Positions 26,711-35,025 of a DNA stretch of 64,000 nt are shown here, in pieces (positions within the stretch are counted from its first letter, which is position 1; every line of letters starts with the position of its first letter). This DNA is from Cohnella herbarum (lineage in GTDB: Bacteria; Bacillota; Bacilli; Paenibacillales; Paenibacillaceae). A model generated the notes under the pieces. The model saw only the letters and a list, made by a program, of their open reading frames with translations, had not been told where the DNA came from and made no database searches. The position numbers and the translations under genes were made by a program. Where the stretch lies: contig NZ_CP051680.1 in the NCBI RefSeq assembly GCF_012849095.1, positions 7,861,001 to 7,925,000 of the forward strand, written 5' to 3'.

Positions 26711-27079
26711 ATGAAAGTCGAAATCAGCGATTGGGTGCAAGCCAAAACGAAAAACGGGGAATTGATTCACGGTTTTGTAGATTCGTTAGACGTTCAAGCG
26801 GGTATGGCAACGGTATTCGCCGTTAAATCCGATAATTCGGAATCGATCGGCAGGCTGGTCTCCGTTCGCGAAGGTTGGTTGAGAAAGCTGCCGACGCATT
26901 CGTTCGAAGATGCCGAGTCCATCGAAAGCTTGATCGACATCGCTTTGGCCGCGAAGGATGAGCAATGGTTTAACGAGTTATCCCTGAAACTGTCGACCCT
27001 CTCGGTAACCGAGGGCGAGAAAAATAGGAAGCCTCATCGAAGAATATCTTCATCGAATCGGTTAGGATATCCGGTGTGA
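26711..27079 (+). CDS. IDEAL-domain protein
   Basis: A 122-residue protein. The first half is beta-rich (VQAKTKNGELIHGFVDSLD, GRLVSVREGWLRKLP). The second half holds ESLIDIALAAKDEQWFNELS, matching the IDEAL domain pattern (Leu-Ile-Asp-x-Ala-Leu, then Asp-x-x-Trp/Phe). IDEAL-domain proteins are small, Bacilli-specific and of mostly unknown function. A GTG lies 9 bases upstream, but GGGCGGTG with correct spacing favours ATG 26711. The gene has a repressible-looking promoter and a 27102-27135 terminator, so it is a regulated single gene. Confidence 0.83.
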   Translation: MKVEISDWVQAKTKNGELIHGFVDSLDVQAGMATVFAVKSDNSESIGRLVSVREGWLRKLPTHSFEDAESIESLIDIALAAKDEQWFNELSLKLSTLSVTEGEKNRKPHRRISSSNRLGYPV

Positions 27080-27101
27080 AGGCATTCATGCAACGAACAA
27101 G

Positions 27102-27135
27102 GCCGCTGATCTGAGAAGATTCAGCGGTTTTTTGT
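27102..27135 (+). terminator. Terminator after the IDEAL-domain gene
   Basis: GCCGCTGATCT pairs with AGATTCAGCGG (one bulge) and is followed by TTTTTTG. Confidence 0.85.
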
Positions 27136-27331
27136 TGCGCGTAATGCAGGGACCAAGAGTTCCTGCAAACATAAATTGAAAGAGTTTTCGCAATAGGACC
27201 TCGCTCTCTTCTTTAGCATTGTCATTCGCAACCGAAAAGTGGGCACTCTGAGCGGGATTAGAGCGGCTATGCCGCTACTACTCAGGTCTCCCCAGTCGCA
27301 AAGCTCCACGGCAAATCCATTAGAGCACAAA

Positions 27332-27727
27332 GAGAACCTTACACCCGCCCAAAGTTGGCTAACGATCCGAGAAGCGCACAGAGAGTACCTTATCTCCGCC
27401 GAAAGTTGGCTAATGCTCCTCGAAACGCACTGAGTACCTTACACCAGTCAAATTTCGGCTAACGATCAGGGAAGCGCACTGAGAGTACCTTATCTCCGCC
27501 GAAAGTTGGCTAATGCTCCTCGAAACGCACTGAGTACCTTACACCAGTCAAATTTCGGCTAACGATCAGGGAAGCGCACTGAGAGTACCTTACAGCTGCC
27601 AAATTTCGGCTAACGATCCGTGAAACGCACTGAGAGTACCTTACAACTACCGAAGGTTGGCTGACGATCCGGGAAACGAACTGAGATTACGTTATCTCCG
27701 CCAAAGGTCGGCTGACGACGGAGGATG
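27332..27727. repeat. Tandem repeat array A (49-51 bp units, about 8 copies)
   Basis: Units begin with GAG(AG)TACCTTA at 27332, 27381, 27432, 27481, 27532, 27581, 27632 and 27683, giving periods of 49, 51, 49, 51, 49, 51 and 51. Each contains GGCTAA(C/T)G and ends with a CGCACT-like stretch. The 100 bp at 27381-27480 are repeated exactly at 27481-27580, a very recent duplication. No convincing gene covers the array. Confidence 0.92.
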
Positions 27728-27818
27728 TTACTTAGTGTGAGGCTGGATGACGACTACGGTGAAGCAGACTAAAAAGTGCCTAGTAATACTCCCTAAAAGA
27801 AGTTGACCTGAGTAGTAA

Positions 27819-28379
27819 CGGCTACGCCGCTTTAAATCGAGCATGGAGGCACTTTTGATGGAATTAGAGCGGCTACGCCGCTTTAAATCGAGCATGGAGG
27901 CACTTTGGGTTGAATTAGAGCGGCTGCGCCGCTTTAAATCGAGCAAGGAGGCGCTTTTGATGGGATTAGAGCGGATACGCCGCTTTAAATCGAGCATGGA
28001 GGCACTTTGGGTTGAATTAGAGCGGCTACGCCGCTTTAAATCGAGCATGGAGGCACTTTTGATGGAATTAGAGCGGCTACGCCGCTTTAAATCGAGCATG
28101 GAGGCACTTTTGATGGAATTAGAGCGGCTACGCCGCTTTAAATCGAGCATGGAGGCGCTTTTGATGGGATTAGAGCGGATACGCCGCTTTAAATCGAGCA
28201 TGGAGGCACTTTGGGTTGAATTAGAGCGGCTACGTCGCTTTAAATCGAGCATGGAGGTACTTTGGGTGGAATTAGAGCAGCTATGCCGCTTTAAATCGAG
28301 CAAGGAAGCGCTTTTGATGGGATTAGAGCGGCTACGCCGCTTTAAATCGAGCATGGAGGTACTTTGGGTGGGACTAGCT
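27819..28379. repeat. Tandem repeat array B (51 bp x 11), each with a hairpin
   Basis: Eleven uninterrupted 51-bp units, phased from 27819 to 28329. Each carries the perfect palindrome AGCGGCTACGCCGCT (loop TAC, with minor variants), then TTTAAATCGAGCATGGAGG and a variable part (CACTTTTGATGGAATTAG or CACTTTGGGTTGAATTAG). Because 51 is 17 codons, both strands stay open; the plus strand would give 17-residue repeats MELERLRRFKSSMEALL, with TGGAGG placed 8 bases before each ATG in about half the units. Isolated palindromes of the same kind flank it at 27262-27276 and 28374-28400. Confidence 0.93.
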
Positions 28380-28430
28380 AGAGTGGCTTCGCTCTCGTAG
28401 AGTTGCACTCAAAGTAACTCATTAGGCCAT

Positions 28431-28565
28431 TTTAACCCGACCTAGCCGGTCTAAACCCGCGAATGGGCCAGCTCCGGTCGATTTAACCCTGCTGAGCCGG
28501 TCTAAACCGTCAAGTTCGGCACTTCCAGCCGATTAACCCGGTTGTGCCGCCTAATTTCATCCGGC
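28431..28565. repeat. Degenerate array C (about 51 bp, 2.5 copies)
   Basis: TTTAACCC at 28431 and 28482 and ATTAACCC at 28532 start related units that contain GCCGGTCTAAACC. The middle of a unit (GCCGGTCTAAACCG, then TTCGGCACTT) aligns with GCCGCTTTAAATCG and GGAGGCACTT of array B, so C may be a diverged relative of B. Confidence 0.65.
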
Positions 28566-28690
28566 GATGTCTCTACCGAGGAGATATAAATCGTAGCCTA
28601 GCGAATGCACCGCATTGAATTGAGAAGTATGACACACTGTGGATTTACTTAAGCGTCGGATAGCATAGAAAAGAGACAACTCTATTTCGC

Positions 28691-28750
28691 GAGCTGCCAA
28701 TCGAATGCCCGAACTGCCAATCGAATACCCGAGCTGCCGATAGAATGCCC
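28691..28750. repeat. Tandem repeat D (20 bp x 3)
   Basis: Three exact-length units at 28691, 28711 and 28731: GAGCTGCCAATCGAATGCCC, then a copy with two changes, then a copy with two changes. It lies about 100 bases before the aldo/keto reductase gene. Confidence 0.85.
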
Positions 28751-28854
28751 CAGTTGTTTACTTAGTACGGTTAAGTATACTTCTTATGCGATCGCAATCG
28801 GTTCGTTATAATTGATAAAGAATCAATTAAACAAATTTCCTGGAGGATCTTCCG

Positions 28855-29832
28855 ATGAGCAAAAACATTCCCTTGAATAAACACGGTTATACGGCTAGCC
28901 AGCTTGTATTAGGCTGTATGCGGCTTGGTGGCGAATGGAACGATAATCCGATTACCGCAGATCATGTAAAGCAAGCGCACGAAGCGGTCGACGCCGCTCT
29001 TTCGGTCGGGATCAATATGTTCGATCATGCGAATATTTATGCGTTAGGCAAAGCGGAAAAAGTGTTCGGCCAAGTGTTGAAGGAGCGTCCGGAACTCAGA
29101 GATTCGATCATCCTGCAATCCAAGTGCGGAATCCGTTTTGGGACGGACGACTATCCGCGGACTCGTTTCGATTTCTCGAAAGCGCATATCCTCTCTAGCG
29201 TGGACGACATTTTGGCTCGATTGGGCATCGAAAAGTTGGATATCTTGCTCCTGCACAGACCGGATCCATTGGCGGAACCGGAAGAAGTGGCGGAAGCGTT
29301 CCATCAGCTGAAAGCGGCAGGCAAGGTCGGAAGCCTGGGAGTCTCCAACATGAGCGAGGGACAGATGAAGCTTCTGCAAGCTTATCTGGACGAGCCGTTG
29401 GTCGCGAACCAGCTAGAACTCAGCTTGCTGAAGTTGGACTGGCTGGATTCGGTCGTCCACATCAATCAAGAAGACGGTAAGCGGTCTTCGTTCCCCGAAG
29501 GGACGGTCGAATACTGCAGGCTCAATAACGTGCAATTGCAAGCGTGGGGTCCGCTTTCTCGCGGATTATACGGCGGTAAGGATATCTCGGGCGAGAGCGC
29601 GAGCGTTCAAGAAACGGCTGCTTTGGTCGCGCAACTAGCCGAAGAGAAGGGGACGAGCAAAGAAGCGATCGTTCTTGCCTTTCTAATGAAGCATCCGGCG
29701 AACATCCAGCCCGTTATCGGGACAGTTAACCCGGAAAGAATCATCGCGTGCGGCGAGGCAGGCAAAGTCAATTTATCCCGCGAAGAATGGTATCATCTGT
29801 ACATTACGTCCCGCGGACGTCCGATGCCTTGA
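28855..29832 (+). CDS. Aldo/keto reductase
   Basis: A 325-residue NADPH-dependent oxidoreductase of the AKR superfamily. The catalytic tetrad is visible: Asp in NMFDHANIYALGKAEKVFG with Tyr, Lys in ILQSKCGIR, and His in LDILLLHRPDPLAEP. The TIM-barrel cofactor end holds PVIGTVNPERIIA. It resembles the YdhF/YtbE-like group of general carbonyl reductases. CTGGAGG sets the ATG, and TATAAT at 28807-28812 is a likely -10. It follows the repeat field and has no functional partner nearby. Confidence 0.92.
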   Translation: MSKNIPLNKHGYTASQLVLGCMRLGGEWNDNPITADHVKQAHEAVDAALSVGINMFDHANIYALGKAEKVFGQVLKERPELRDSIILQSKCGIRFGTDDYPRTRFDFSKAHILSSVDDILARLGIEKLDILLLHRPDPLAEPEEVAEAFHQLKAAGKVGSLGVSNMSEGQMKLLQAYLDEPLVANQLELSLLKLDWLDSVVHINQEDGKRSSFPEGTVEYCRLNNVQLQAWGPLSRGLYGGKDISGESASVQETAALVAQLAEEKGTSKEAIVLAFLMKHPANIQPVIGTVNPERIIACGEAGKVNLSREEWYHLYITSRGRPMP

Positions 29833-29943
29833 TCGGCAAGCCGTTCAACAACGAGTCTTTCTCTTCGGAGAAGGCTCGTTTCTTTATTTGGGATTTGGAT
29901 GTAAAATGTAAAGGTACCCAAAATGAAAGATGAGGTGTTGGAT

Positions 29944-30219
29944 ATGGAATTGATCGTTACGCCTTCCGCGCTGTCATGCTTCAAAGGGGAATGGGGAATT
30001 GCCGACGGAGAGATCATTCGGGTGTTCGTGCGATACGTAAGCGGCGGGGAAACGCCGTTCGCGTTCGGAATCACGAGGGATACTCCTCATGACGCCGCGG
30101 TGACGACGGTAGCGGAAATGATAACCTTTTATATGGAAAGCAAGGACGTTTGGTTTCTGGAAGGGAAAAGCTTAAAGATCGATTGCCAAGACGAAGACAT
30201 CGTGTTTCATTTCGCGTGA
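29944..30219 (+). CDS. HesB/YneR-like Fe-S biogenesis domain protein
   Basis: A 91-residue protein matching the YneR/YqkB HesB-like group: ITPSALSCFKGEWGIADG-type start (here VTPSALSCFKGEWG), EIIRVFVRYVSGGETPFAFGI, and FYMESKDVWFLEGKSLKID. Unlike A-type Fe-S carriers it lacks the C-terminal C-x-C cluster ligands, as is usual for YneR. Function in Bacilli is uncertain. GAGGTG at 29934 fits ATG 29944, excluding the in-frame ATG 29923. Confidence 0.86.
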   Translation: MELIVTPSALSCFKGEWGIADGEIIRVFVRYVSGGETPFAFGITRDTPHDAAVTTVAEMITFYMESKDVWFLEGKSLKIDCQDEDIVFHFA

Positions 30220-30363
30220 TCGATCGGAATGGGCAGTCGCCCGATTCGTCTCTTGCTCCGGAAAACAGTTGCAATAGAGGTAGCAATGAGAATCGGTTTG
30301 ATGTAAACTAATAATCATTATGTTTCGAAACCGCACATGCAGGAGAAAAGGAGATTTAAGGAT

Positions 30364-31332
30364 ATGACGGTACATAACCAGACGAATCATTGCAAGATCG
30401 TGGATTGCACCATCCGCGATGGAGGACTCGTTAACAATTGGGATTTCAGCGTGGAATTCGTGCAGGATTTGTACGAATCGCTTAACGCTTCCGGGGTTGA
30501 GTACATGGAGGTCGGCTACAAAAACTCCCCTAAACTTCTGAAGAGCGAAGGCACAGAAGGGCCATGGAGATTTCTGGACGACGATTTCTTGCGTAAAGTC
30601 ATCGGCGAGAAGAAAAGAACGAAGCTCTCCGCGCTTGTTGACGTGGGCCGCGTAGACGAAGCTGACGTTCTTATGCGCAGCGAGTCGATGCTCGACCTGA
30701 TCCGGGTTGCTTGTTACGCTCGCGATACGGCTAAGGCTATCGAGCTTGCAACGTTGTTCCATGAGCGCGGATACGAGACGACGATCAACATTATGGCTTT
30801 GTCCGGCGTTATGGACAACGAACTGAACGAAGCGTTAGCGATGATCAACGACAGTCCGATCGACGTCGTATACATCGTGGATTCCTTCGGCAGCTTGGAT
30901 CCGGACGACATGCGTTATTTGGTGGAGAAATTCCGCCGTGCTCTGAAGAACAAACGCTTAGGCGTTCATACGCATAACAATCTGCAGCTTGCATTCGCGA
31001 ACACGTTGACCGCGGCTCAACTGGGCGTCGAGTTCCTCGATGCTTCCGTCTACGGAATGGGTCGCGCGGCGGGCAACACGCCGACCGAGCTCTTGCTGGC
31101 GAAGCTTACCCGTCCGGAATACAGCCTTCGTCCGGTACTCGGCATGATCGAGAAGCATATGATCAAGCTGCGCGAGAAGGAAGAGTGGGGATACCTCATT
31201 CCCGACATGATCACGGGAACGTTGGATGAGCATCCGCGTTCGGCGATGGGCTGGCGCGCATCCGACAAACGTGACCAATTCACCGATTTCTACGATAAAA
31301 TGACAACGCCGGAAGTATTTCACGGCAAATAA
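30364..31332 (+). CDS. Aldolase-type (DRE-TIM metallolyase family) protein
   Basis: A 322-residue TIM-barrel protein of the HMGL-like family. The signature VDCTIRDGGLVNNWDFS contains the metal-ligand Asp and catalytic Arg; VDSFGSLDP and HTHNNLQLAFANTLTAA provide the His ligands. The closest family is 4-hydroxy-2-oxovalerate aldolase-like proteins, though typical partners (acetaldehyde dehydrogenase) are absent, so the reaction is not assigned. AAGGAGAT sets ATG 30364. A strong terminator follows, indicating a single-gene unit. Confidence 0.88.
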   Translation: MTVHNQTNHCKIVDCTIRDGGLVNNWDFSVEFVQDLYESLNASGVEYMEVGYKNSPKLLKSEGTEGPWRFLDDDFLRKVIGEKKRTKLSALVDVGRVDEADVLMRSESMLDLIRVACYARDTAKAIELATLFHERGYETTINIMALSGVMDNELNEALAMINDSPIDVVYIVDSFGSLDPDDMRYLVEKFRRALKNKRLGVHTHNNLQLAFANTLTAAQLGVEFLDASVYGMGRAAGNTPTELLLAKLTRPEYSLRPVLGMIEKHMIKLREKEEWGYLIPDMITGTLDEHPRSAMGWRASDKRDQFTDFYDKMTTPEVFHGK

Positions 31333-31352
31333 ATACATCCGTTATCGCACGA

Positions 31353-31398
31353 AGGAGCTAGCTTAGAGTCCATAAGACTCGGCTAGCTCCTATTTTTT
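31353..31398 (+). terminator. Terminator after the aldolase-type gene
   Basis: AGGAGCTAGC pairs with GCTAGCTCCT, with an inner GAGTC/GACTC stem, then ATTTTTT. Confidence 0.9.
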
Positions 31399-31471
31399 GT
31401 AATTTCTCTCGACAAATTCCGTACTTTGGGCTATTGTCTTGTAAAAAGATGGTATTCCAGGAGGCGACAGG

Positions 31472-32125
31472 ATGAGGGAAATGATCCCTGCCGGGCGCGA
31501 AAGATCAGGCGAAACCGAACGGTGGGTTACTTTGCTTACCCGGCTGAACAATCGCAAGAGCTTACCTCATTTATTGCCGGATCAGGTGTGGCATCCCGGA
31601 TTGGATGAAGAGATCGCGGCGATACCGATCGATTTAGTGGCGGACGGAAGGCCGGACGGCACGCTGTCGGCCATGGCCTGGAAGGCGGCGCTTCACCTAT
31701 GGAACGATAGCCTGGATGCGGCGCATGCCTTGGTCGAGCATATGAATACCCCGACGGGGGCGGCTTTGCATGGCATTATGCATCGGCGCGAAGGGGACTT
31801 CGATAACGCGAAATACTGGTTTCACCAAGCCGGCAACCATCCGGCTTATCACGGCCTGCAATCGAGAGCGGCCGCATTCTTAGGCGAGCGTAGGATTCCG
31901 AGAGGTTCGCTTCAGACGGCTCTCTTGCAGATCGCTTCTCAAGGGAGCTGGAATGCGTATTTGTTCGTGAATGTCGTTGCTATTCAACAACGTTGCGTCG
32001 ATGAACAAGAAGCCGGCGACATCCTCGAGTATCTTCAACAATTGGAGCTGGAAGCTTTCATTCGTTTTCTAGAGGGGAGAATCGCGGTAAGCAGTTGGAA
32101 AACGACATTTTCGGACGATGACTAA
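31472..32125 (+). CDS. Hypothetical protein, possible TPR-like helical fold
   Basis: A 217-residue soluble protein beginning MREMIPAGRERSGETERW. The central part is helical with TPR-like spacing (AWKAALHLWNDSLDAAHALVEH, HGIMHRREGDFDNAKYWFHQAG), followed by LQSRAAAFLGERRIP. The second stretch strongly suggests a tetratricopeptide-type helix pair. No catalytic motif is seen. CAGGAGGCGACAGG precedes the ATG. It converges with the MMPL gene, and the two stop codons overlap by 4 bases (CTAA). Function unknown. Confidence 0.8.
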   Translation: MREMIPAGRERSGETERWVTLLTRLNNRKSLPHLLPDQVWHPGLDEEIAAIPIDLVADGRPDGTLSAMAWKAALHLWNDSLDAAHALVEHMNTPTGAALHGIMHRREGDFDNAKYWFHQAGNHPAYHGLQSRAAAFLGERRIPRGSLQTALLQIASQGSWNAYLFVNVVAIQQRCVDEQEAGDILEYLQQLELEAFIRFLEGRIAVSSWKTTFSDDD

Positions 32126-34560
32126 GGTAACTTTCTGTTTGTTTTGGCCTTGAAAGGCCACCCGTTCTTTTCCCCTAGGAGGAACGTGAAAGCAGGCACG
32201 ATGAGCCCCATGAACAATGTGGCGTATAACAATAAACCGAACAAAGTTCCAAGGCCGATCTGAACGAGCGTAACTACCCCGGAGAAGCAAAGGGCTCCGA
32301 ACGTTCCCGCCATGATGATCGCCGCGGACGTGATGATGCCTCCGGTTGTTTTCATGGCTTTCGTCATGGCTGAGCGGACTTCCCCAGGTCGAACCTCTTC
32401 TTTGAATCTAGCCATTAGGAAGATGCTGTAGTCAACCCCGAGAGCCACGATAATAAGGAAAATAAAGAAGCTCACCGTCCAGGATAGACCAGGGTACCCT
32501 AACATATCTACGAAGACGAATTCCGTGATCCCCATCGTAATCAAGTAATTGAAACCCAAAGAGAGCATGACGCAAATAGGTGCCAGTACGGAACGCAGCA
32601 ACAGGATGAGGACGACGGCGATTCCCGCGAGCACGAACAAACCCGTCCGGACGAAATCGTGATAGGATATGTCTCTTAGCTCATTGTATTTGGCGGATAC
32701 CCCCGTAACATAAGCCTTCGTATCCGTAAGATAAGTGGAGGCTAAGCTTGCCCGCAATTGACCGGCGATGACCGGTACGGAATCCATTGCCAAGCCGGAA
32801 TAAGGATAGGGTTTCAAGATGAGTTCGAATTTCGTCGTCTTTCCATCCGGAGAAATATAGTAGTCCAACGCTTGACGATCGGCATCGGTCGTCTTGCTCC
32901 CCGCTGAATCCGAGACGCGAGCAAACCCGCCTAGCGGCGAAACGAGAAGCTTGCCGATTCCGTCGCCCAACCGACCGATGGAAGGCAAGATCCCTAACAA
33001 TCCTTGACTGAACGGAAGGGCTCCTAAAGCTATGGCTTCAAGCCCTTCGGACAGGAATCTTTGTTCTTTCATAATGGTTTGGATGATCTCGTCGACGTTC
33101 GGAGTCCGCAGTTGTCCGGGTACGGTCATTTGATCGGGCTTGCGTCCGAGCGGACGAACCGCGCTGCGAACCTCCAGTACGTTGTCCGCTCTCGCGAGAT
33201 CCGAGCTTGCTTGTTCTAGCGCCGCAAGTCCCGATTTCGTGCGCATCGACTGAGCGGCGGACACGGCAATCGTCACCGGGAACGCTTCTCCGGCACTGAA
33301 TGCGCGTTCGATCTGGCGAAATCCGACGATGGATTCCAGCTTCGGGTCCATCTCCGAAATATCGTCGAAGGAGCGCTGGCCTTGGAAGAGCAATGCGAGC
33401 GGAGCCAGCAAGATCGTGGTCGAGAGCAGCACAAGAGTCGAACGTTTGGCGGCCAGCGTCGCGAGCTTTGCCCACATCCGCGATTCTTCCCGCTTATGCG
33501 CTGCGCCATGGCGATTAGGCCAAAAGGAAGCTTTACCGAAAACCAATAATAAGGCGGGAGTAAGCGTTAAAGCGGCCGCGACGGTCACTAGCATGCCTAT
33601 AGCAACGCCTACCGCGGAACGATATAAGCCGAAATCCGCGAAACCTATGAGTAAAAACGCGGTAAGCACGGTGCTTGCCGAGAATAGGATCGTTTTCCCG
33701 ACGCCTCTCATCATGCGGGAAATCGCCGCCGGGAGAGCTTCCCCGTTATCCGATCTTAACTCCTCGCGGTACCGCTGTATGATTAGGATGCAATAGTCCG
33801 TGCCGGCTCCGAATAACACGGCGATAAGGAAGGATTCCGTAAAGTGGGAGACGGGCATGCCGAATTGCGCGGTCCATCCGACCAGTCCGCGCGCAATAAT
33901 GAAACTGATTCCGATCGTAAGCAACGGGATGATTGGGGTGATGGGAGAACGGAACACGAAGAGCAATATTACGAGCACTAGTCCGATCGTGATAATCTCG
34001 GTGCGTCTTAAGCCGTTTTCCGAAGATTGCTGGAAATCCTGAGACAGCTGGGCGCTTCCCGTCAAGATGGCCGTCGTTCCCGAGGGAGCCTCGCGAAGCA
34101 TCGGTTTAATCTTCGCGAGCGAAATCTTCGTCGAATCCTCGAAATCGGCAAAAGGAAAATTGACGATGGCGAGCAGCGTCGAACCGTCTTTGCTGAGCAT
34201 CCGCTCTGCCAGTTCCGGATTCGTTCGGGTGGATATTACGCTAGAAATCATGAACTCTTGTTTGCTGGACTGTATCCGTTCAAGAAGCTCCTCCATCCAG
34301 CGTTTGTCCGTGTCGTTCAAGCTCCCCTGGCGATGCAGGACGATCACCGCGCTGGACAGGGAATGCGAGGACGGGTTAATTTCTTGCAATAGACGAACGG
34401 CCTGAACGGATTCGGCGTCAACGGGCAAGAACTTCTGTTCCGTCTGCCGGACGATGCTCTGTAAATCCGGCAAAACAAAGAAAGAGAGGGCTGCAAGCGC
34501 CAGCCATACGGCTACGATCGCCCAACGAAGCTTAGCGATCCAGCCTATCCATTTTTCCAT
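32122..34560 (-). CDS. MMPL/RND family transporter
   Basis: An 812-residue membrane protein with about twelve TM helices in two halves, each preceded by an outside domain of roughly 150-250 residues. The MMPL signatures are GAGTDYCILIIQRYREEL in the first half and ALGVDYSIFLMARFKEEV in the second, including the Asp-Tyr pair that carries protons in MmpL3-type transporters. In Bacilli such proteins (YdfJ-like) export lipids or hydrophobic drugs; the substrate is not known. The start at 34560 has AGGTG 8 bases before it. No regulator is adjacent. Confidence 0.92.
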   Translation of the reverse strand: MEKWIGWIAKLRWAIVAVWLALAALSFFVLPDLQSIVRQTEQKFLPVDAESVQAVRLLQEINPSSHSLSSAVIVLHRQGSLNDTDKRWMEELLERIQSSKQEFMISSVISTRTNPELAERMLSKDGSTLLAIVNFPFADFEDSTKISLAKIKPMLREAPSGTTAILTGSAQLSQDFQQSSENGLRRTEIITIGLVLVILLFVFRSPITPIIPLLTIGISFIIARGLVGWTAQFGMPVSHFTESFLIAVLFGAGTDYCILIIQRYREELRSDNGEALPAAISRMMRGVGKTILFSASTVLTAFLLIGFADFGLYRSAVGVAIGMLVTVAAALTLTPALLLVFGKASFWPNRHGAAHKREESRMWAKLATLAAKRSTLVLLSTTILLAPLALLFQGQRSFDDISEMDPKLESIVGFRQIERAFSAGEAFPVTIAVSAAQSMRTKSGLAALEQASSDLARADNVLEVRSAVRPLGRKPDQMTVPGQLRTPNVDEIIQTIMKEQRFLSEGLEAIALGALPFSQGLLGILPSIGRLGDGIGKLLVSPLGGFARVSDSAGSKTTDADRQALDYYISPDGKTTKFELILKPYPYSGLAMDSVPVIAGQLRASLASTYLTDTKAYVTGVSAKYNELRDISYHDFVRTGLFVLAGIAVVLILLLRSVLAPICVMLSLGFNYLITMGITEFVFVDMLGYPGLSWTVSFFIFLIIVALGVDYSIFLMARFKEEVRPGEVRSAMTKAMKTTGGIITSAAIIMAGTFGALCFSGVVTLVQIGLGTLFGLLLYATLFMGLIVPAFTFLLGEKNGWPFKAKTNRKLP

Positions 34561-34591
34561 AATACACCTCGGGTCATCTGGTCATCCGTCT

Positions 34592-34924
34592 TTATTCCTT
34601 AAGGGCATGACTGCCCGATTGTCCGTAACCTTCTAATTGACCATCCCCGCGGATGGCGGCGGCTCGATGCTGCGGGTTGGGGTGGAAAAATCCCTTTCCT
34701 TCCAACCGGCGTCCTCCGATCGTTATCGCGCTCATGCCGACGCCGATTTCTTCCGATTCCGCGAACCTTCCGAGCAAACCTTCGTCGGTTATTCCGTCTA
34801 CGTCGATATACCAGAGACGCGTACCGTATTCGGAGACGATCATCAATTTGGCGCGAGAGAATTCCAGGGGCCATGTTTGCGAATCTTGCGTGATGACGAG
34901 TTCCGCCAAGTCGTATGTTTCCAC
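34592..34924 (-). CDS. Hypothetical protein
   Basis: A 110-residue protein starting from GTG 34924 with GGGAGGAA about 10 bases upstream on the minus strand. It reads METYDLAELVITQDSQTWPL, then GTRLWYIDVDGITDEGLLG and a Gly/His-rich end. It has no TM segment and no motif that I know. It is divergent from pxpBC, whose start is 101 bases away, and lies directly upstream of the MMPL gene on the same strand, so the two may be co-transcribed. Confidence 0.7.
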   Translation of the reverse strand: METYDLAELVITQDSQTWPLEFSRAKLMIVSEYGTRLWYIDVDGITDEGLLGRFAESEEIGVGMSAITIGGRRLEGKGFFHPNPQHRAAAIRGDGQLEGYGQSGSHALKE

Positions 34925-35025
34925 TTCTGAACCATTCCTCCCTTGCCGATATTATAATTGTACCGTGTTTTTCGAAAAGGTTGCAAATGCAAGTTGCGAA
35001 GGAAGTCGCGAAAGGAGACCGACCG

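Noticed and set aside
27819..28379. CRISPR array
   Set aside because: Units are contiguous and nearly identical over their full length; no unique spacers and no cas genes are present.
27843..28400. Plus-strand 185-codon frame (and the minus-strand 226-codon frame) over array B as genes
   Set aside because: Both are open because the period is 51. Without expression data I list the region as a repeat and only mention the plus-strand peptide as a possibility.
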